A stretch of 64,000 nucleotides of DNA from Nissolia schottii (Eukaryota; Streptophyta; Magnoliopsida; Fabales; Fabaceae), in contig QANU01021372.1 in NCBI GenBank assembly GCA_003254905.1, positions 6,449 through 70,448 of the forward strand, written 5' to 3'. Below, one piece after another: positions 1 through 11,436 of this stretch (position 1 is its first letter; each line of letters starts with the position of its first letter). The translations under genes and the position numbers were made by a program. The notes beneath the pieces are model-generated. The model saw nothing but the letters and a program-made list of their open reading frames with translations. It did not search any database and had not been told where the DNA came from.

Positions 1-386
1 AAATTTCTGAGGTGTTTGTTAAGAATCTCTGCAGGATTCATTCTTACCATTTTCCTCTCCTTCTTTAGTGCTCTAGTATTGGGCATGCTTGTGGTGTTCG
101 TTCTTTTAGGTTTTAGCTAGCTTGGGCCACTCATCTTGAGTTCCATCAAGTGGTCCAGGGCACTTGGAATCGTGGCAGACTGAAGGTTACTAATTGTCTT
201 GTTGCAGTTAAAGATGATGTGTTATATTTTAATAATAATGTTTTTGGTAGCATCTTTCACAGGAACCATGGATGGGAGGTTTGGATCTTTGGAGAAAGCT
301 TATGACAGAATGAATTGGGATTTTCTTCAATGATCTCTTCTCCAATTTGGCTTCCCACATTTGAATATGAGTATCATTATGTTTTA
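1..386 (+). mobile_element. L1-type LINE, 5' portion (decayed)
   Basis: This is the upstream part of a plant L1-type LINE whose remainder resumes at 5417. Around 60-260 the reading resembles the end of the endonuclease/linker of plant L1 ORF2 (a WATHLEFHQVVQGTWNRGRLK-like stretch). At about 283-330 it jumps to reverse-transcriptase motif A (SLEKAYDRMNW), so the segment between has been lost. The Asp expected just before LEKAYD is replaced by Ser, and a stop follows within a few codons. The element is therefore dead. It is cut at 386 by a Ty1/copia insertion. The true 5' end lies outside the window. Identity rests on conserved RT motifs seen by eye. Confidence 0.75.
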
Positions 387-639
387 TATTAGAGTAATGA
401 GTTATTTCATTAGCTATTTAACTAGCCTAGCTTAGTCTAGAAGTTAGTTGTTAGTTATTTTCATTTTACCTTCCATAACAGAATTCTGTTATGCTGTTTG
501 TAGTTTCTGCTGCTATGTACAACATGTATATAATGGATGGCTTACAGATCAAGCAAACCAACTCATTCATTCCAAAATCATTCCAATTCTCTCATTTTCT
601 CCTTCTCTCAAATCCTCTCTACCTTTCTCAAGCTTAATA
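387..639 (+). repeat. Copia 1 5' LTR
   Basis: The LTR starts TATTAG and ends CTTAATA, an imperfect terminal inversion. It is followed directly by the primer-binding site. It contains a perfect 20-bp palindrome, CATAACAGAATTCTGTTATG, at 473-492. Confidence 0.9.
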
Positions 640-3600
640 TGGTATCAAGAGACTTTTTTTTCCGCAATTTTCTGTTCTTCAAATTTGTTCTTCAGTGCTG
701 CAAATTTTCCATGAAATTCTGTTCTTGATCTGTCATTGATCATGCTGAATTTTCTGAGGATTTCACAAAGCATTTGAAGCAATCACCTGAGTTCTCGGTT
801 CTTGATTGTTTTTTTCATCAAATTCTTTTTGACGAACTCACTAGTGATTTTTGCGGATTCTTGGTTTAGGTTTGCAAATTCTGCATTTCTGAATTCCTAC
901 ATTTTCTCTGTCCTTTTCTTTTCTCCAATTTTTCATCCATGGCAACTCAGAGTTTAGAGGATTTTATCAATCCCTATTCCATCTTGTCCTCCGATGGCCC
1001 TAGCTTGTTGTTGGTGCCACAACAACTGAATGGTGAAAATTTCCATTTCTGGTTTCGAGCCATGAAAATGGCCCTCATTGCCAAGAATAAATTGGCCTTT
1101 GTTGATGGATCTTTACCAAGGCCTGAAAGTGATCCTATGCTCATGGCTTCTTGGGATAGGATCAATAGCATTGTCTGCTCTTGGCTCCTTAACTCGGTCA
1201 CAAAAGAAATCTCAGCCAGCATCATTGCTCACTCCACTGCAACTGCAATATGGCAGGACATCAAAGATAGGTTCCAACAAGGGAATGGCCCAAGGATTTT
1301 CGAACTCAAGAAGGAATTAGCAAATACTCAGCAAGGTGTGTTATCTGTAACTCAGTATTATACCAAATTGAAGTCCTTATGGACTGAATTGGGAGAGTAT
1401 AGGCCTTTGCTGTCTTGTAATTGTGAAGGAACTACACAGTTCTTGAAGTATCTGGAGACTGAATGTGTGATTAGTTTCTTAATGGGCTTAGAGGATTCTT
1501 ATTCTGCTATAAGGGGCCAAATCCTTTTGATGGACCCTATTCCTCCCATCAATAAGGTGTTCTCCTTGGTAATTCAAGAAGAAAGACAAAGATCTGTTGG
1601 TGCTGCTGTTTCTCAAGCTTCCTTTACTGTAAGGGGTAATCAAGATAGCAAGAAAGCCATTTCCAATGGCAGACCAAAATGTGCAAACTGTGGGGTCCTT
1701 GGCCACACTAAAGAGCAGTGTTACAAGATCATTGGATACCCTCCCCACTACAAGAAAGGCAAGCATAGGTCCAACAACTCAGCTCATCAAGTGTCTGAAG
1801 TTCCAGCCTCCACATCAGGTTCTGAGATTCCTTAGCAGCTCAACAATTCCCATCTCCAACAACTGATGGCTCTCCTGTCTGCTCAAATGACTGCAGCTTC
1901 TGTTCCTAAGGTCGACAACTCGCAGGAAAATACCTTAGGTACTATTCTATCCACAATTGATCATACCTATCTTGGCCAAGTTTTGTCTGCATGTTATAAT
2001 TCCATTGAATACCCTGCATCCAAGTGGATCTTAGATTCAGGTGCCACTAGCCATATAACCTGTTCTGTTACAAATTTCACTCCAACCTTACCTATCTCAA
2101 ATTCATTTGTTTCTTTACCAAACAATCATAAAGTAAGGGTTCAAGGAATTGGCAATGTTACATTGTCACAAGGTCTGAAATTACAAAATGTCCTCTACAT
2201 CCCTGAGTTTCATGACAACCTCATTTCAATATCTGCTTTATTAAAACAAGGCCCATACACAGTAATTTTCAATTCAAATGACTGTTTTATACAGGACATC
2301 AACAGCCTGAAGGTGATTGGAAGAGCTAATCTCCTTGGAGGTCTTTACTTCTTCAAGGCAGATGCAGCTCACAACAACAGTTTAGTTTTTGTTTTTTCAG
2401 CTTCCAACAATGAACTGAATGGGGTTAGTTCAGTTTCTAGTTCAGTTTGGCATTCTAGATTAAGACATTTGTCTAATGAAGTGTTGCATACACTTCCCTT
2501 TTCTGTTTTGAAGTCTAGTTCAGACCATAACATTTGTACTATTTGTCATCTTGCCAAAATGAAAAAATTTCCTTATATTTCACATAACCATTTAGCTGAT
2601 AATGCTTTTGATCTGATTCACTGTGATGTTTGGGGTCATTTCATTCTCCCACTTATCATGGCCATAGGTATTTCCTTACAATTGTGGATGATAGCACTAG
2701 ATTCACTTGGACTTATTTGTTAAAAACAAAATTAGAATCCTCTCAGAAGCTAATCAATTTCATTGTGATGATTGAGACTCAATTTCATAAAGTGGTAAAA
2801 CAGGTTAGAAGTGACAATGCCAAAGAAGTGGCCTTAACCTCTTTCTTACAATCCAAAGGGATTCTGCATCAGTTTTCTTGTGTCCAAACTCCTCAACAAA
2901 ACTCAGTGGTTGAGAGAAAGCACCAGCAGCTATTAAACATTGCAAGGGCTCTATTGTTTCAATCCAAGGTTCCACTTGCCCTTTGGGGAGATTGCATCAC
3001 CACAGCCACTCTGTTAATTAATTGGACTCCTGCCAAGATATTGCATTTTCAGTCCCCTTATCAAAGACTCTATGCCAAAGTGCCTCCATATGATTCATTG
3101 AGAGTTTTTGGCTGTTTGTGTTTTGCCTCCACTCTTGCTGCTCATAGGACCAAGTTTCAGCCAAGGGCCACTGCAGCTGTCTTTGTTGGTTATCCAACTG
3201 GCTATAAAGGCTATAAGTTGTATAACCTTGCCTCTAGGGAGTTCTTTATCTCCAGAGATGTGGTTTTCCATGAATTTGTCTTCCCTTTTCATTTGAACAA
3301 TGCCACAACAGACATTGATCCTTTCCCTGCACTTGTTTTACCTATGCCTCAACAGGACATTAACCTACAGCCTGAACCACTACTGCCACCTCAACCACCA
3401 CAGCAGCCCGAACCAGCCCAACATTCTGAACCAGCACACCATCCTTCACCCCTTGTACATTTGAGGAGATCCTCTAGACCCTCCAGATTACCTCAGTACC
3501 TGTCCCATTATCAATCTAACTCCATCACCTCCCATCCCATTTCTAACCATTTCACTTATGACAGACTACATCCCTCCTACCAACAGTTTGTTCTTCATGT

Positions 3601-5171
3601 TGATGCTATACCTAAACCAACCTTCTACCATCAAGTTGTTGTTTACCCCCAATAGAGGCAGGCTATGCAAGAGGAGATTAATGCAATGGAATCAAATGAA
3701 ACATGGGATCTAGTCCCTTTACCAGAGGGAAAACACAAGATTGGCTGCAGATGGGTATACAAAATCAAACATAAATCTGATAGAAGCATTGACAGGTTTA
3801 AGGCTAGGTTAGTGGCAAAGGGATACACTCAACAAGCTGGTATTGACTTCCAAGATACTTTCTCTCCAGTTGCAAAGCTCACTTCATTCAGGATTTTGTT
3901 AACCATTGCAGCAATTAAAGGCTGGCATTTCCTACAGCTAGACATCAACAATGCCTTCTTGAATGGTGACCTTGTTGAAGAAGTGTACATGGAAAAGCCT
4001 CTAGGTTATCACAAGGAGGGGGATCACCTTGTGTGCAAACTTAAGAAATCAATTTATGGCTTAAGGCAGGCATCCAGGCAGTGGTTCCACAAATTCTCCT
4101 CTTCCCTCATAAGCATTGGTCTTGTTCAATCAAAGAGTGATTACTCTTTGTTCACCCCAGGTTCAGCAGACTCCTTGATCATTTTACTAGTGTATGTCGA
4201 TGACATTATTGTGGCTGGTGCATCTAAGGACAGAATAATACAAGTTCAACAGCAACTTGAATCCCTTTTCAAACTGAAAGTTCTTGGTGACCTCAAGTAT
4301 TTTCTAGGCTTGGAGATTACCAAGTCTCTAGCAGGAATTATGCTCTCACAGCACAAATACACACTGAACTTATTGGAAGACACAGGTTTTTTGGAGGCAA
4401 AACCTGAAGCATTGCCTATGGAACCTAAGCTCACATTGTCCATTGATAATGGTGATTCCTTGGAAGATCCTTCTCAATATTGAAGGATGATTGGTAGGTT
4501 GATGTACCTAACCATCTCTAGGCAGGATATATGCTATGCTGTAAATAAGCTGAGTCAATACATGTCCAATCCAAAGACTCCTCATTTACAGGCTCTACAT
4601 CACTTGTTCAGATACTTGAAGAAAGCTCCAAGGCAGGGCATTCTGTTTTCTGCAAAATCTGAGTTCAGATTACAAGCTTATGTGGATGCCAATTGGGGTG
4701 GATGCAAGGATACTAGGCGTAGCACCACGGGTTTTTGTGTATTCATTGGGGATTCATTGGTCTCATGGCAATCAAAGAAGCAACGCACAGTGTCCAGGTC
4801 TTCAGCTGAGGCCGAGTACAGGGCACTAGCAAGTGTTACTAGTGAGCTTGTTTGGCTCCAAAGTTTCCTTCAAGATTTTGAGATTAAGCTTGGCCGTGCT
4901 TGCGTTTATTGTAACAGCCAAGCAGCCATTGCCATTGCTTCCAATCCGGCCTTCCATGAGCGGTCAAAGCACATAGAAATTGATTGCCATTTCAGAAGAG
5001 AAAATGGCAATCAAGTTGCAATGGTGAATGAAGGTATCATCACACTCATCCATGTTAAGTCAGAGGATCAAGTTGCAGACCTCTTGACTAAGGCAATCCC
5101 ACGACCTATATTTGAGCACTTAGTCTCCAAGTTGGGAATCTTAGATATATATTCTCCAACTTGAGGGGGAG

Positions 5172-5416
5172 TATTAGAGTAATGAGTTATTTCATTAGCT
5201 ATTTAACTAGCCTAGCTTAGTCTAGAAGTTAGTTGTTAGTTATTTTCATTTTACCTTCCATAACGGAATTCTGTTATGCTGTTTGTAGTTTCTGCTGCTA
5301 TGTACAACATGTATATAATGGATGGCTTGCAGATCAAGCAAACCAACTCATTCATTCCAAAATCATTCCAATTCTCTCATTCTCTCCAATCCTCTCTACC
5401 TTTCTCAAGCTTAATA
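5172..5416 (+). repeat. Copia 1 3' LTR
   Basis: This is a direct copy of 387-639, about 99% identical apart from an 8-bp length difference. It follows the purine tract at 5163-5171. LINE coding resumes immediately after it. Confidence 0.9.
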
Positions 5417-7674
5417 TCTTATGTTCATTATTCCTCTCTTTCTATTTTATGGAATGGTATTCAGTTTCCTACCTTTGTTCCAACAAATGGGTTATGCCAA
5501 GGTGATCCTCTGTCTCCCTATCTCTTTGTTCTTTGTATGGAGATGTTGTCGATATGTGTTTCTGATATGGTGGAAGATAAGGTGTGGCAACCTGTTCAAG
5601 TAGCTAGAGGATGTACAAGTATTTCTCACCTCATGTTTGCCAATGATCTCCTCCTCTTCTATCGAGCCCGAAATAGTCAGGTTCAGCAAGTGATGGGTAT
5701 TTTGGATGTTTTTTATGCTGCATCAGGATTAAAAGTGAATACTCACAAATCCCTGGCTCTTTGTTCTAAGAATAGTAACAGGATCCGTTGAGACAACTTT
5801 ACAGTTATCTCTTCTATTCGTTTCACTATAAATTTGGGGAAGTATTTGGGATTTCTACTGATTCAAGGTCACGCTACAAAAGTTGTTTTTGCAGGTCTGT
5901 TAGACAAGATCAATACCAAGTTGTCTCTAGTTGGAAGGGTCAGTTTTTGCATCGGGCAGGTCATGTTTGTCTCAATAAATCAATTCTGTCTTCTATCCCT
6001 GTTTATTCTATGCAGGCGTTGTGGGTTCCAGATTCTATTTGCCACAATATTGATAGTGGTTTCTGCAATTTCATTTGGAATGGGAATGGAGGAAATCACA
6101 GTTGGAATCTCACTAAGTAGGAGGTGCTCACTACCCCAAGTGCCGGGTGGTCGTGGTATAGAAGATGCTAGGCTGTAGAACGTTTCACTCCTAGGGCAGT
6201 TGTTGATGGAACCTGCCAAACCTTGGGAAGATTTATTTTGGAGTAAATACACAAGGTCTCCGGGGTCTATGTTACAGCTGCAGACTTCAAGTTCGTCTTC
6301 CTTTATTTTGAAGTCTCTGGTGAAAGCCTTCAATTTTATTAGGGAGAGGTTCTTGTTTTGTTTGGGAAGTGAAACCTCGTATGTTTGGTTACCGATTGGA
6401 CTGGCTTGGGTCCCTTGTTCTTAATGGTGCCTTATGATCATATCTCAAACATTGCATTATAGGTTTGGGACTTATGGGATGACATTCACTAGAACTTGAC
6501 GCGTCTATATACATTGCTCTCTGATGCAGTGACTATGCTTATCATGTCTCTTTCAGTGCCGATTTTAGAAGGTGATGATGGAATGATTTGAAAACTGACT
6601 ACAATAGTTTCTTATTCAGCTAAATTAGGTTATGGTTGGCTTCTTCAGCTGAATAGAGATTGGAATAGAGACTTAAGTTGGAAGAAGATTTGGAAACCTT
6701 GATGTTCAGAGAATTATAATCTATTTTTGTGGCAATGTTTTCGTGGTATCCTCCCAACCAATGCCCTTCGCCATCGCCAAGGACTCTCCGCCTCCCCTTC
6801 CTGCTCACGTTGTTTGGAAACAATTGAGAGCATAATTCACTGCCTTTGTGAGTGTCCCCACTCTAGCGTTATTTGGAACCAAGTGGGTTTGGGACAAGTT
6901 CTGAATACTGCGATTTCTGGGTTTACAACTTGGCTCAAGGATATTTTTAAAAATGATTATTGCTCTCTGCTCTTATACGTTGTGGTGGTGTTGGAGGCAT
7001 AGAAATCAATTTGTTTTGAGTTCGGACTCTTGGTTTAGTTGCTAGGTGGTGCAACAAATCTGGCAGTCTTACTTGGACATTGAAAAGGCGAGGAGTGGCT
7101 TAGATGAATCCTCACAGGGAAGCCTTGCCTGCACAACCAGGTGTAATATGCATCAGGGAGTGGTTAAGGTGAATGTTGATGCAAGAATAACATTGACTTC
7201 CAACCTCAGAGGATGTGGTTTGGTTGTGCTATTAAGGATATTAGAGATTGGGTTGCGGGATTCATTATGTAGCTTGACGAAGAAGAAGACGTGACAATGC
7301 CTATGCTTCTCGCCATTCAAACTAGCCTAACCTTCGCTTGGGATGAAGGTTGGAGACACATAGTCTGTGAGTCCGATTGTGAGCAAGCGATCCAATTCAT
7401 CATGGTTTGTCAAAGCCATAGATTCCCAAAGCTTGGAGTTGTGCTTTCTTTTATTTCCCGACTACTAGATCGTGATTGGGAGGTGACGATTCACCATATC
7501 CTTCGCACAATGAATCATTGTGCAAAAGCTTTGGCTAAGATGGGGGCTTGAAGCTCTCTGAATTTTGTTCGTTTGGATTTTTCCCATGTGAAAATTATGG
7601 CCATCCTGTGTAATGATGTTGAGTCCTAGTTTCTAGTTGTCTTTTTCTTTGTTGTGCTCACTTAAAAAAAAAAA
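5417..7674 (+). mobile_element. L1-type LINE, 3' portion (RT, zinc-binding, RNase H, poly-A)
   Basis: LINE coding resumes after the Copia insertion. RT motif B reads NGLCQGDPLSPYLF near 5486-5526. Motif C reads FANDLLLF near 5636-5660, where FADD is expected. A zf-RVT-like region with LWQCFRGILPTNALRHR and spaced Cys/His pairs lies at about 6724-6900. A plant-type RNase H region lies at about 7160-7550 (KVNVDA start, ESDCEQAI, then HHILRTMNHCAKALAKMGA). The element ends in an A-tract at 7664-7674. Several frame changes and stops separate these blocks, and two catalytic acidic positions are altered, so it is a pseudogene. RNase H at the C-terminus is known for a large clade of plant L1 elements. 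Confidence 0.85.
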
Positions 7675-8571
7675 GAGTATTAAGCTATGGTTCTTTCAAG
7701 AATCAAAATGTATATTTACCTTATAATGAAATTGTACATTTTATAATCAAAATTAACTTAAAACATATATATTCACACACATACACGAGCACAATATATT
7801 GTCTATCGTAGACTCGGAGTACTTAAACATGTAATAAAATTAAGATTTAACATAACTAACCTGAAAAATTGAGAAGAGGGGGAAATAATAAAAGAAAAAC
7901 CAAGTAAAAGAAATAAAAAATACTTTTTTTTGGGGGGGTTGTTTTGGGCGTCGCCTCCCTTGTTGTATATGAGGCTCCGCGTTGTCATCGATACTGAAAT
8001 GTCTATACGATATCTAAAGTCAAGGATGCAAATATCATTTCTATAACTAGTTGTTAGTCTTTGTCTTCTTCTTTTTTTTTTTTAATTTGAAATTATTTTT
8101 GATATATTATTTGTGTAAAAGTTTTACATAGTCATTTAACCATATGTTATACAACACAAAGTTAGCTCGGTGATAGGCATGCTAATCTCCTTTCTAAAAG
8201 ATTTCAAGGTCGAGACTTGAAGAAAAGAAAAATTTATGTTAAGATGAGCAATCACAATATTTTGAGTGAAATCATAAAAAATCTAACCATATGTATTACA
8301 TGTGAGACATTTGAGGAAACTGTAAAAGTTGAAATTTTTTGCGAATGTCTATACATAATACATGATTATATATGATTGAATGTTGGTGCAAAACTCTTTA
8401 ATATTCGCAATGAATCAAAGTTACTTAATTTTTTTCTCACTTTTTTATCAATATTTTGTCGTATGGTACTTTGATTTCTTGTCGATGTACCCGGATTAAA
8501 AAAAAAAAGGAATCTTCTTAAAAAGGTGCCGGTATTAATCTTAATTTTTTCTTTTCTTCTTCTTATTGCAG
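7675..8571 (+). other. Intron sequence, AT-rich, no gene seen
   Basis: AT-rich non-coding sequence between the LINE poly-A tail and exon A. It includes a T8/G7 run near 7924-7938. It ends in a pyrimidine-rich tract and TTATTGCAG, the 3' splice site of exon A. I see no recognisable repeat or ORF in it. Confidence 0.6.
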
Positions 8572-8646
8572 TATTTGGTAGCTGCCATCTTCATGGGATT
8601 ATATCATGTTGGCTTGAATCAATTAACTGATGTTGAAATCGACAAG
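8572..8646 (+). CDS. UbiA-family aromatic prenyltransferase, internal exon A
   Basis: This 75-nt phase-0 exon encodes 25 residues, YLVAAIFMGLYHVGL followed by NQLTDVEIDK. The NQxxDxxxD motif (N16, Q17, D20, D24 of the exon) is the first Asp-rich motif of UbiA prenyltransferases. There it binds the Mg2+/prenyl-diphosphate in the membrane. The exact NQLxDVEIDK form is typical of plastid homogentisate prenyltransferases (VTE2 type) and the flavonoid, isoflavonoid and coumarin prenyltransferases derived from them. The exon is preceded by TTATTGCAG and followed by GTATGG. Earlier exons, including the plastid transit peptide, lie upstream of the window. Whether the acceptor is homogentisate or a phenolic such as a flavonoid cannot be told from this stretch. 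Confidence 0.9.
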
Positions 8647-8930
8647 GTATGGACATATTAATTGAAAAAACCAATTTGGATGGATAATAAATAAATGATC
8701 CTCCGTCATTTGAAACTTTGGATTTTATAGTTAGGCAAATGTTATTATGGCAGAAATATTTTGTTCATCAATTAGCTATAGACTAGGTAAACACAAGCAC
8801 GTCTGTGCTTATACAAACATATTTTGAGAAGTTTATATGTTTTTGGTTCGTCACCGAGCTTTCCTTTAATACCATGATTTATCAAGCACCCTCTCGACCT
8901 CTTGTAGCATGTGATGTATTCATATAATAT
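8647..8930 (+). other. Start of prenyltransferase intron 1, no feature
   Basis: AT-rich intron sequence following the GT donor at 8647. I see no ORF and no repeat boundary before the LTR-like fragment that begins near 8930. Confidence 0.5.
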
Positions 8931-9376
8931 GCAGGCTTTGTTTGAATGTGATGTAAATTTTGCAATAGCAGTAAGTACACTAGTTTGTACAAGTAATAAG
9001 AGTAGATATTAAAACTTAGGTTCAAATCCATGAGGATAATATTATAGTAGAGTTTAATTAACAAATAACTTGGTCGGATTGATTGTAGTAAAAGAGAATT
9101 GCGTTTGGTTTCAATGAAATAAAACGACTATTAAATAAAAGAAAACAAAACAAAAACAACTTAGAACAATGAAAGAAGAAACCAGACTAGGACATTGACT
9201 TCGCCTATTCTATACTCAGGCGTGCTCATAGACAAACATGCTCAATTATCTTAAAACATTGTTATTCAATTATTAATCTAGTTAACTAATGGTCGAAGTT
9301 TCTATCCTAATCACAAACCTCTCTCGAGATCAATGATTATCTTTACCTAGACTGACTACTCAATCCCATGGTGTGG
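8930..9376 (-). mobile_element. Ty3/gypsy (Athila/Tat-like) LTR fragment
   Basis: The segment parallels the 3' part of the gypsy LTRs at 20651 and 27668. It carries a CAAGTAATA block, a CCATGAGGA block, a run rich in AAAGAAAACA and then AAGAAGAAACC. It then has a T/C-rich stretch on lesions like CCTATTCTA and the CTCTCTCGAGATCAATGA block. On this evidence it is an LTR tail in minus orientation. It is cut at 9377 by a long LTR of a different family. No coding part remains beside it. The family assignment is by pattern similarity only. Confidence 0.45.
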
Positions 9377-11436
9377 TGTAACATCTTGTTTTCCCTTAGT
9401 AAAGAATTCGCAAGATAAATATATAAAATCTCTTGATTTAGGTTAGAAGGTTTAGAGTATGAATTTTCAGGCTAAAATGTCCGTAGAGGCCATAGTTCGC
9501 AGTTTCGCGAAATTTCACAGACACTAGATTAGTTGCCTTTTGTTACCGGAATTTAACGACGTATCAAAAGTATCTGTAAAAAACACTCTTGAGGAGTTAA
9601 GTTTACAAATACTTTTGATTGACTTAAATTCCATGTTAAGAAAAATTAATAGATCGTGAAGGTATGACCGGAATATTTTTCAGACAGCCGTACACGAAGC
9701 ACCTGAACAACGAATGACAAAACACAATCAAACCGGACTAAAAATTGGGCCACATGGCCCAAAAGCTGCAGCCATCACCGAAGCACACACACTCACACTC
9801 ACACAAAGCCCAAAAGCCAAGTCAATGGTCAAACAAGTTCGTCCCCAAAAAGTCACTATTCATGACATTAAAATTATCCTATTTTTCCATTTCTTTTTCT
9901 TTTATATTTTTCTCCAAAATTTTGGCCGAAGGCCACTGCTCTTGCAACCTATAAATAGGCCCTTAGGAGCTTTAATTTTCTCACTTTCATTTTCCTCTAG
10001 TTCACTTAAAAATCGTTCCATTCATACGCTCTGCTGTTACGCTGCTGAAGCCAAAACCAAGCTAGGATAAGCTACACACGTGTGGAACCACTCTTTCACT
10101 CTCCTCACCATCAACCAACCTGCTAAGGAAGTGGGTAACTTAGGCCTACTCACCTCCTTGGTGATATTTGCTTGATTGAATAATCATATGTGTGTATATG
10201 GCTTGTATGTAACTTTATTATGTTGTGTATCATTGCTTGTATGTGGATAGATGTTCGAGGTTGATTCTAGGTATTTAGTGGTTGATGGAACCATGTGGTG
10301 AGACCCATGGATAAGTGCATGAAAATGGTTTGAATGGAAGTGAGGAAAAGGGGCCATACCACAAAGTTGGGGTTCTGAAAACGCCCAGGGCGCTGAGCGG
10401 CTTGAGCTGTTTAGAAACCCTAACTTGTGATAAGTTATGTGGTGGAAAGTATTCAGGTACAGGGCGCTGAGCAGACCTGAAAGGTCGCTGAGCGGTCTGC
10501 ACCATGGGTGCCATGTAAGCTTGGATAAGGATGGTTCAGAACCCTAAAGGTACTCAGAGGGCGTTGAACGGCCTGGCAGGGTGCTGAGCGGCCTAAGAAC
10601 CCTAGGGCACTAACTAGTCTTGCCTAAGTGGCAAAGAGTTCTAAAGTGAGTTCCACTAGGCCCACATTATTCCATTAACATTACTTTAGGTTCGTGCATG
10701 CACGACAACACAAGGCATGAACTCTTGTTCTGAGATGTATTCATCATGAGGATAGGTTATTACTAGGGTTAGGGCAACTGTAGATAACTAGTATTGAATT
10801 ACTTAAGGGGTCAAGGCCATAGTTGAACCTTAGGGAACTTGTAATCTCTTAAGAAGGCCCGACCACCAAGGGTCGGTATACCTTAAAGAAAAGATATAGT
10901 TATATAATAGGGAATCCCCTCTCTTGGCACGTCATGCCTGACAAGCCCCTTCCAGTCTAGCAGGAAGGACTGGTTTATGATAATGAAACACAGGCGACGA
11001 CCTGAAAAGAAGAAAATGAAAGAAAATGAAAGAAAGAAAGAAAAGAAGGAATTAAAGAAAGAAAGAAAGAAAGAAAGAAAGAAAAGAAGGAATGTAAAGA
11101 CAGAAAGTAACGAACAGGCTTTTACTTCATGATGTCTAAAAGGAATGTTGTCCCCAAGTGTGGACGTAGGAAAGAAAGTTAAAGTAACGAGCCCATTCCT
11201 GGTGTCACCTCAAGGGTGGACCCCCTGACTATTCTGCAAGGTGGATGGTCAATTCCCTACGTACCTTGCTTGATGAAGTATGCCATTGTGCATTCGTGGT
11301 TACCTACCACTCAGGAAAGAGCGCAGCCTGGTCGATGGGGATACAGAAGTAGAAGTAGGTTGTAGCTGCAAGGGGATGACGGTCCCACGGACTACATAGG
11401 AGAATGATGGGCATACAGTAACAAAAAGGACGCAGC
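9377..11436 (+). mobile_element. Long Tekay/Del-like LTR, copy 0, truncated (+)
   Basis: It begins TGTAACATCTTG, the sense 5' end of the long-LTR family that ends GGGATGTTACA in the opposite-strand copies. A TATA box (TATAAATAG) lies at 9950-9958. Downstream blocks match the other copies in reverse, such as GGCCTACTCACCTCCTTGGTG (compare 43370-43395). It carries GCTGAGCGG-type repeats at about 10390-10600, a GAAA microsatellite at about 11015-11085, and the GGACGCAG block at about 11428-11435. The remaining sense 3' part, about 0.8-1 kb in other copies, is missing. The sequence changes directly into a Copia remnant, so one end has been deleted. No internal coding region is attached. Confidence 0.75.

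Larger units (their letters stand above)
387..5416 (+). mobile_element. Ty1/copia LTR retrotransposon 1, nested in LINE, broken but young
   Basis: Two near-identical LTRs (387-639 and 5172-5416) bound a full-length Copia element. The primer-binding site starts at 640 (TGGTATCAAGAG, similar to the initiator-Met tRNA complement) and a purine tract (GAGGGGGAG) precedes the 3' LTR. Parts in order are GAG (about 939-1835, CCHC zinc knuckle near 1680-1755), protease (DSGATSH near 2035), integrase zinc region and core (about 2450-3300), reverse transcriptase (about 3700-4480, YVDD near 4192) and RNase H (about 4500-5160). This is the Copia order PR-IN-RT-RH. The flanks carry a 5-bp target duplication with one mismatch (382-386 and 5417-5421). 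By eye the LTRs differ at about three positions plus one 8-bp indel, so the insertion is probably under about 1 My old on usual plant LTR rates. The coding part is broken, with about four breaks. Confidence 0.93.
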
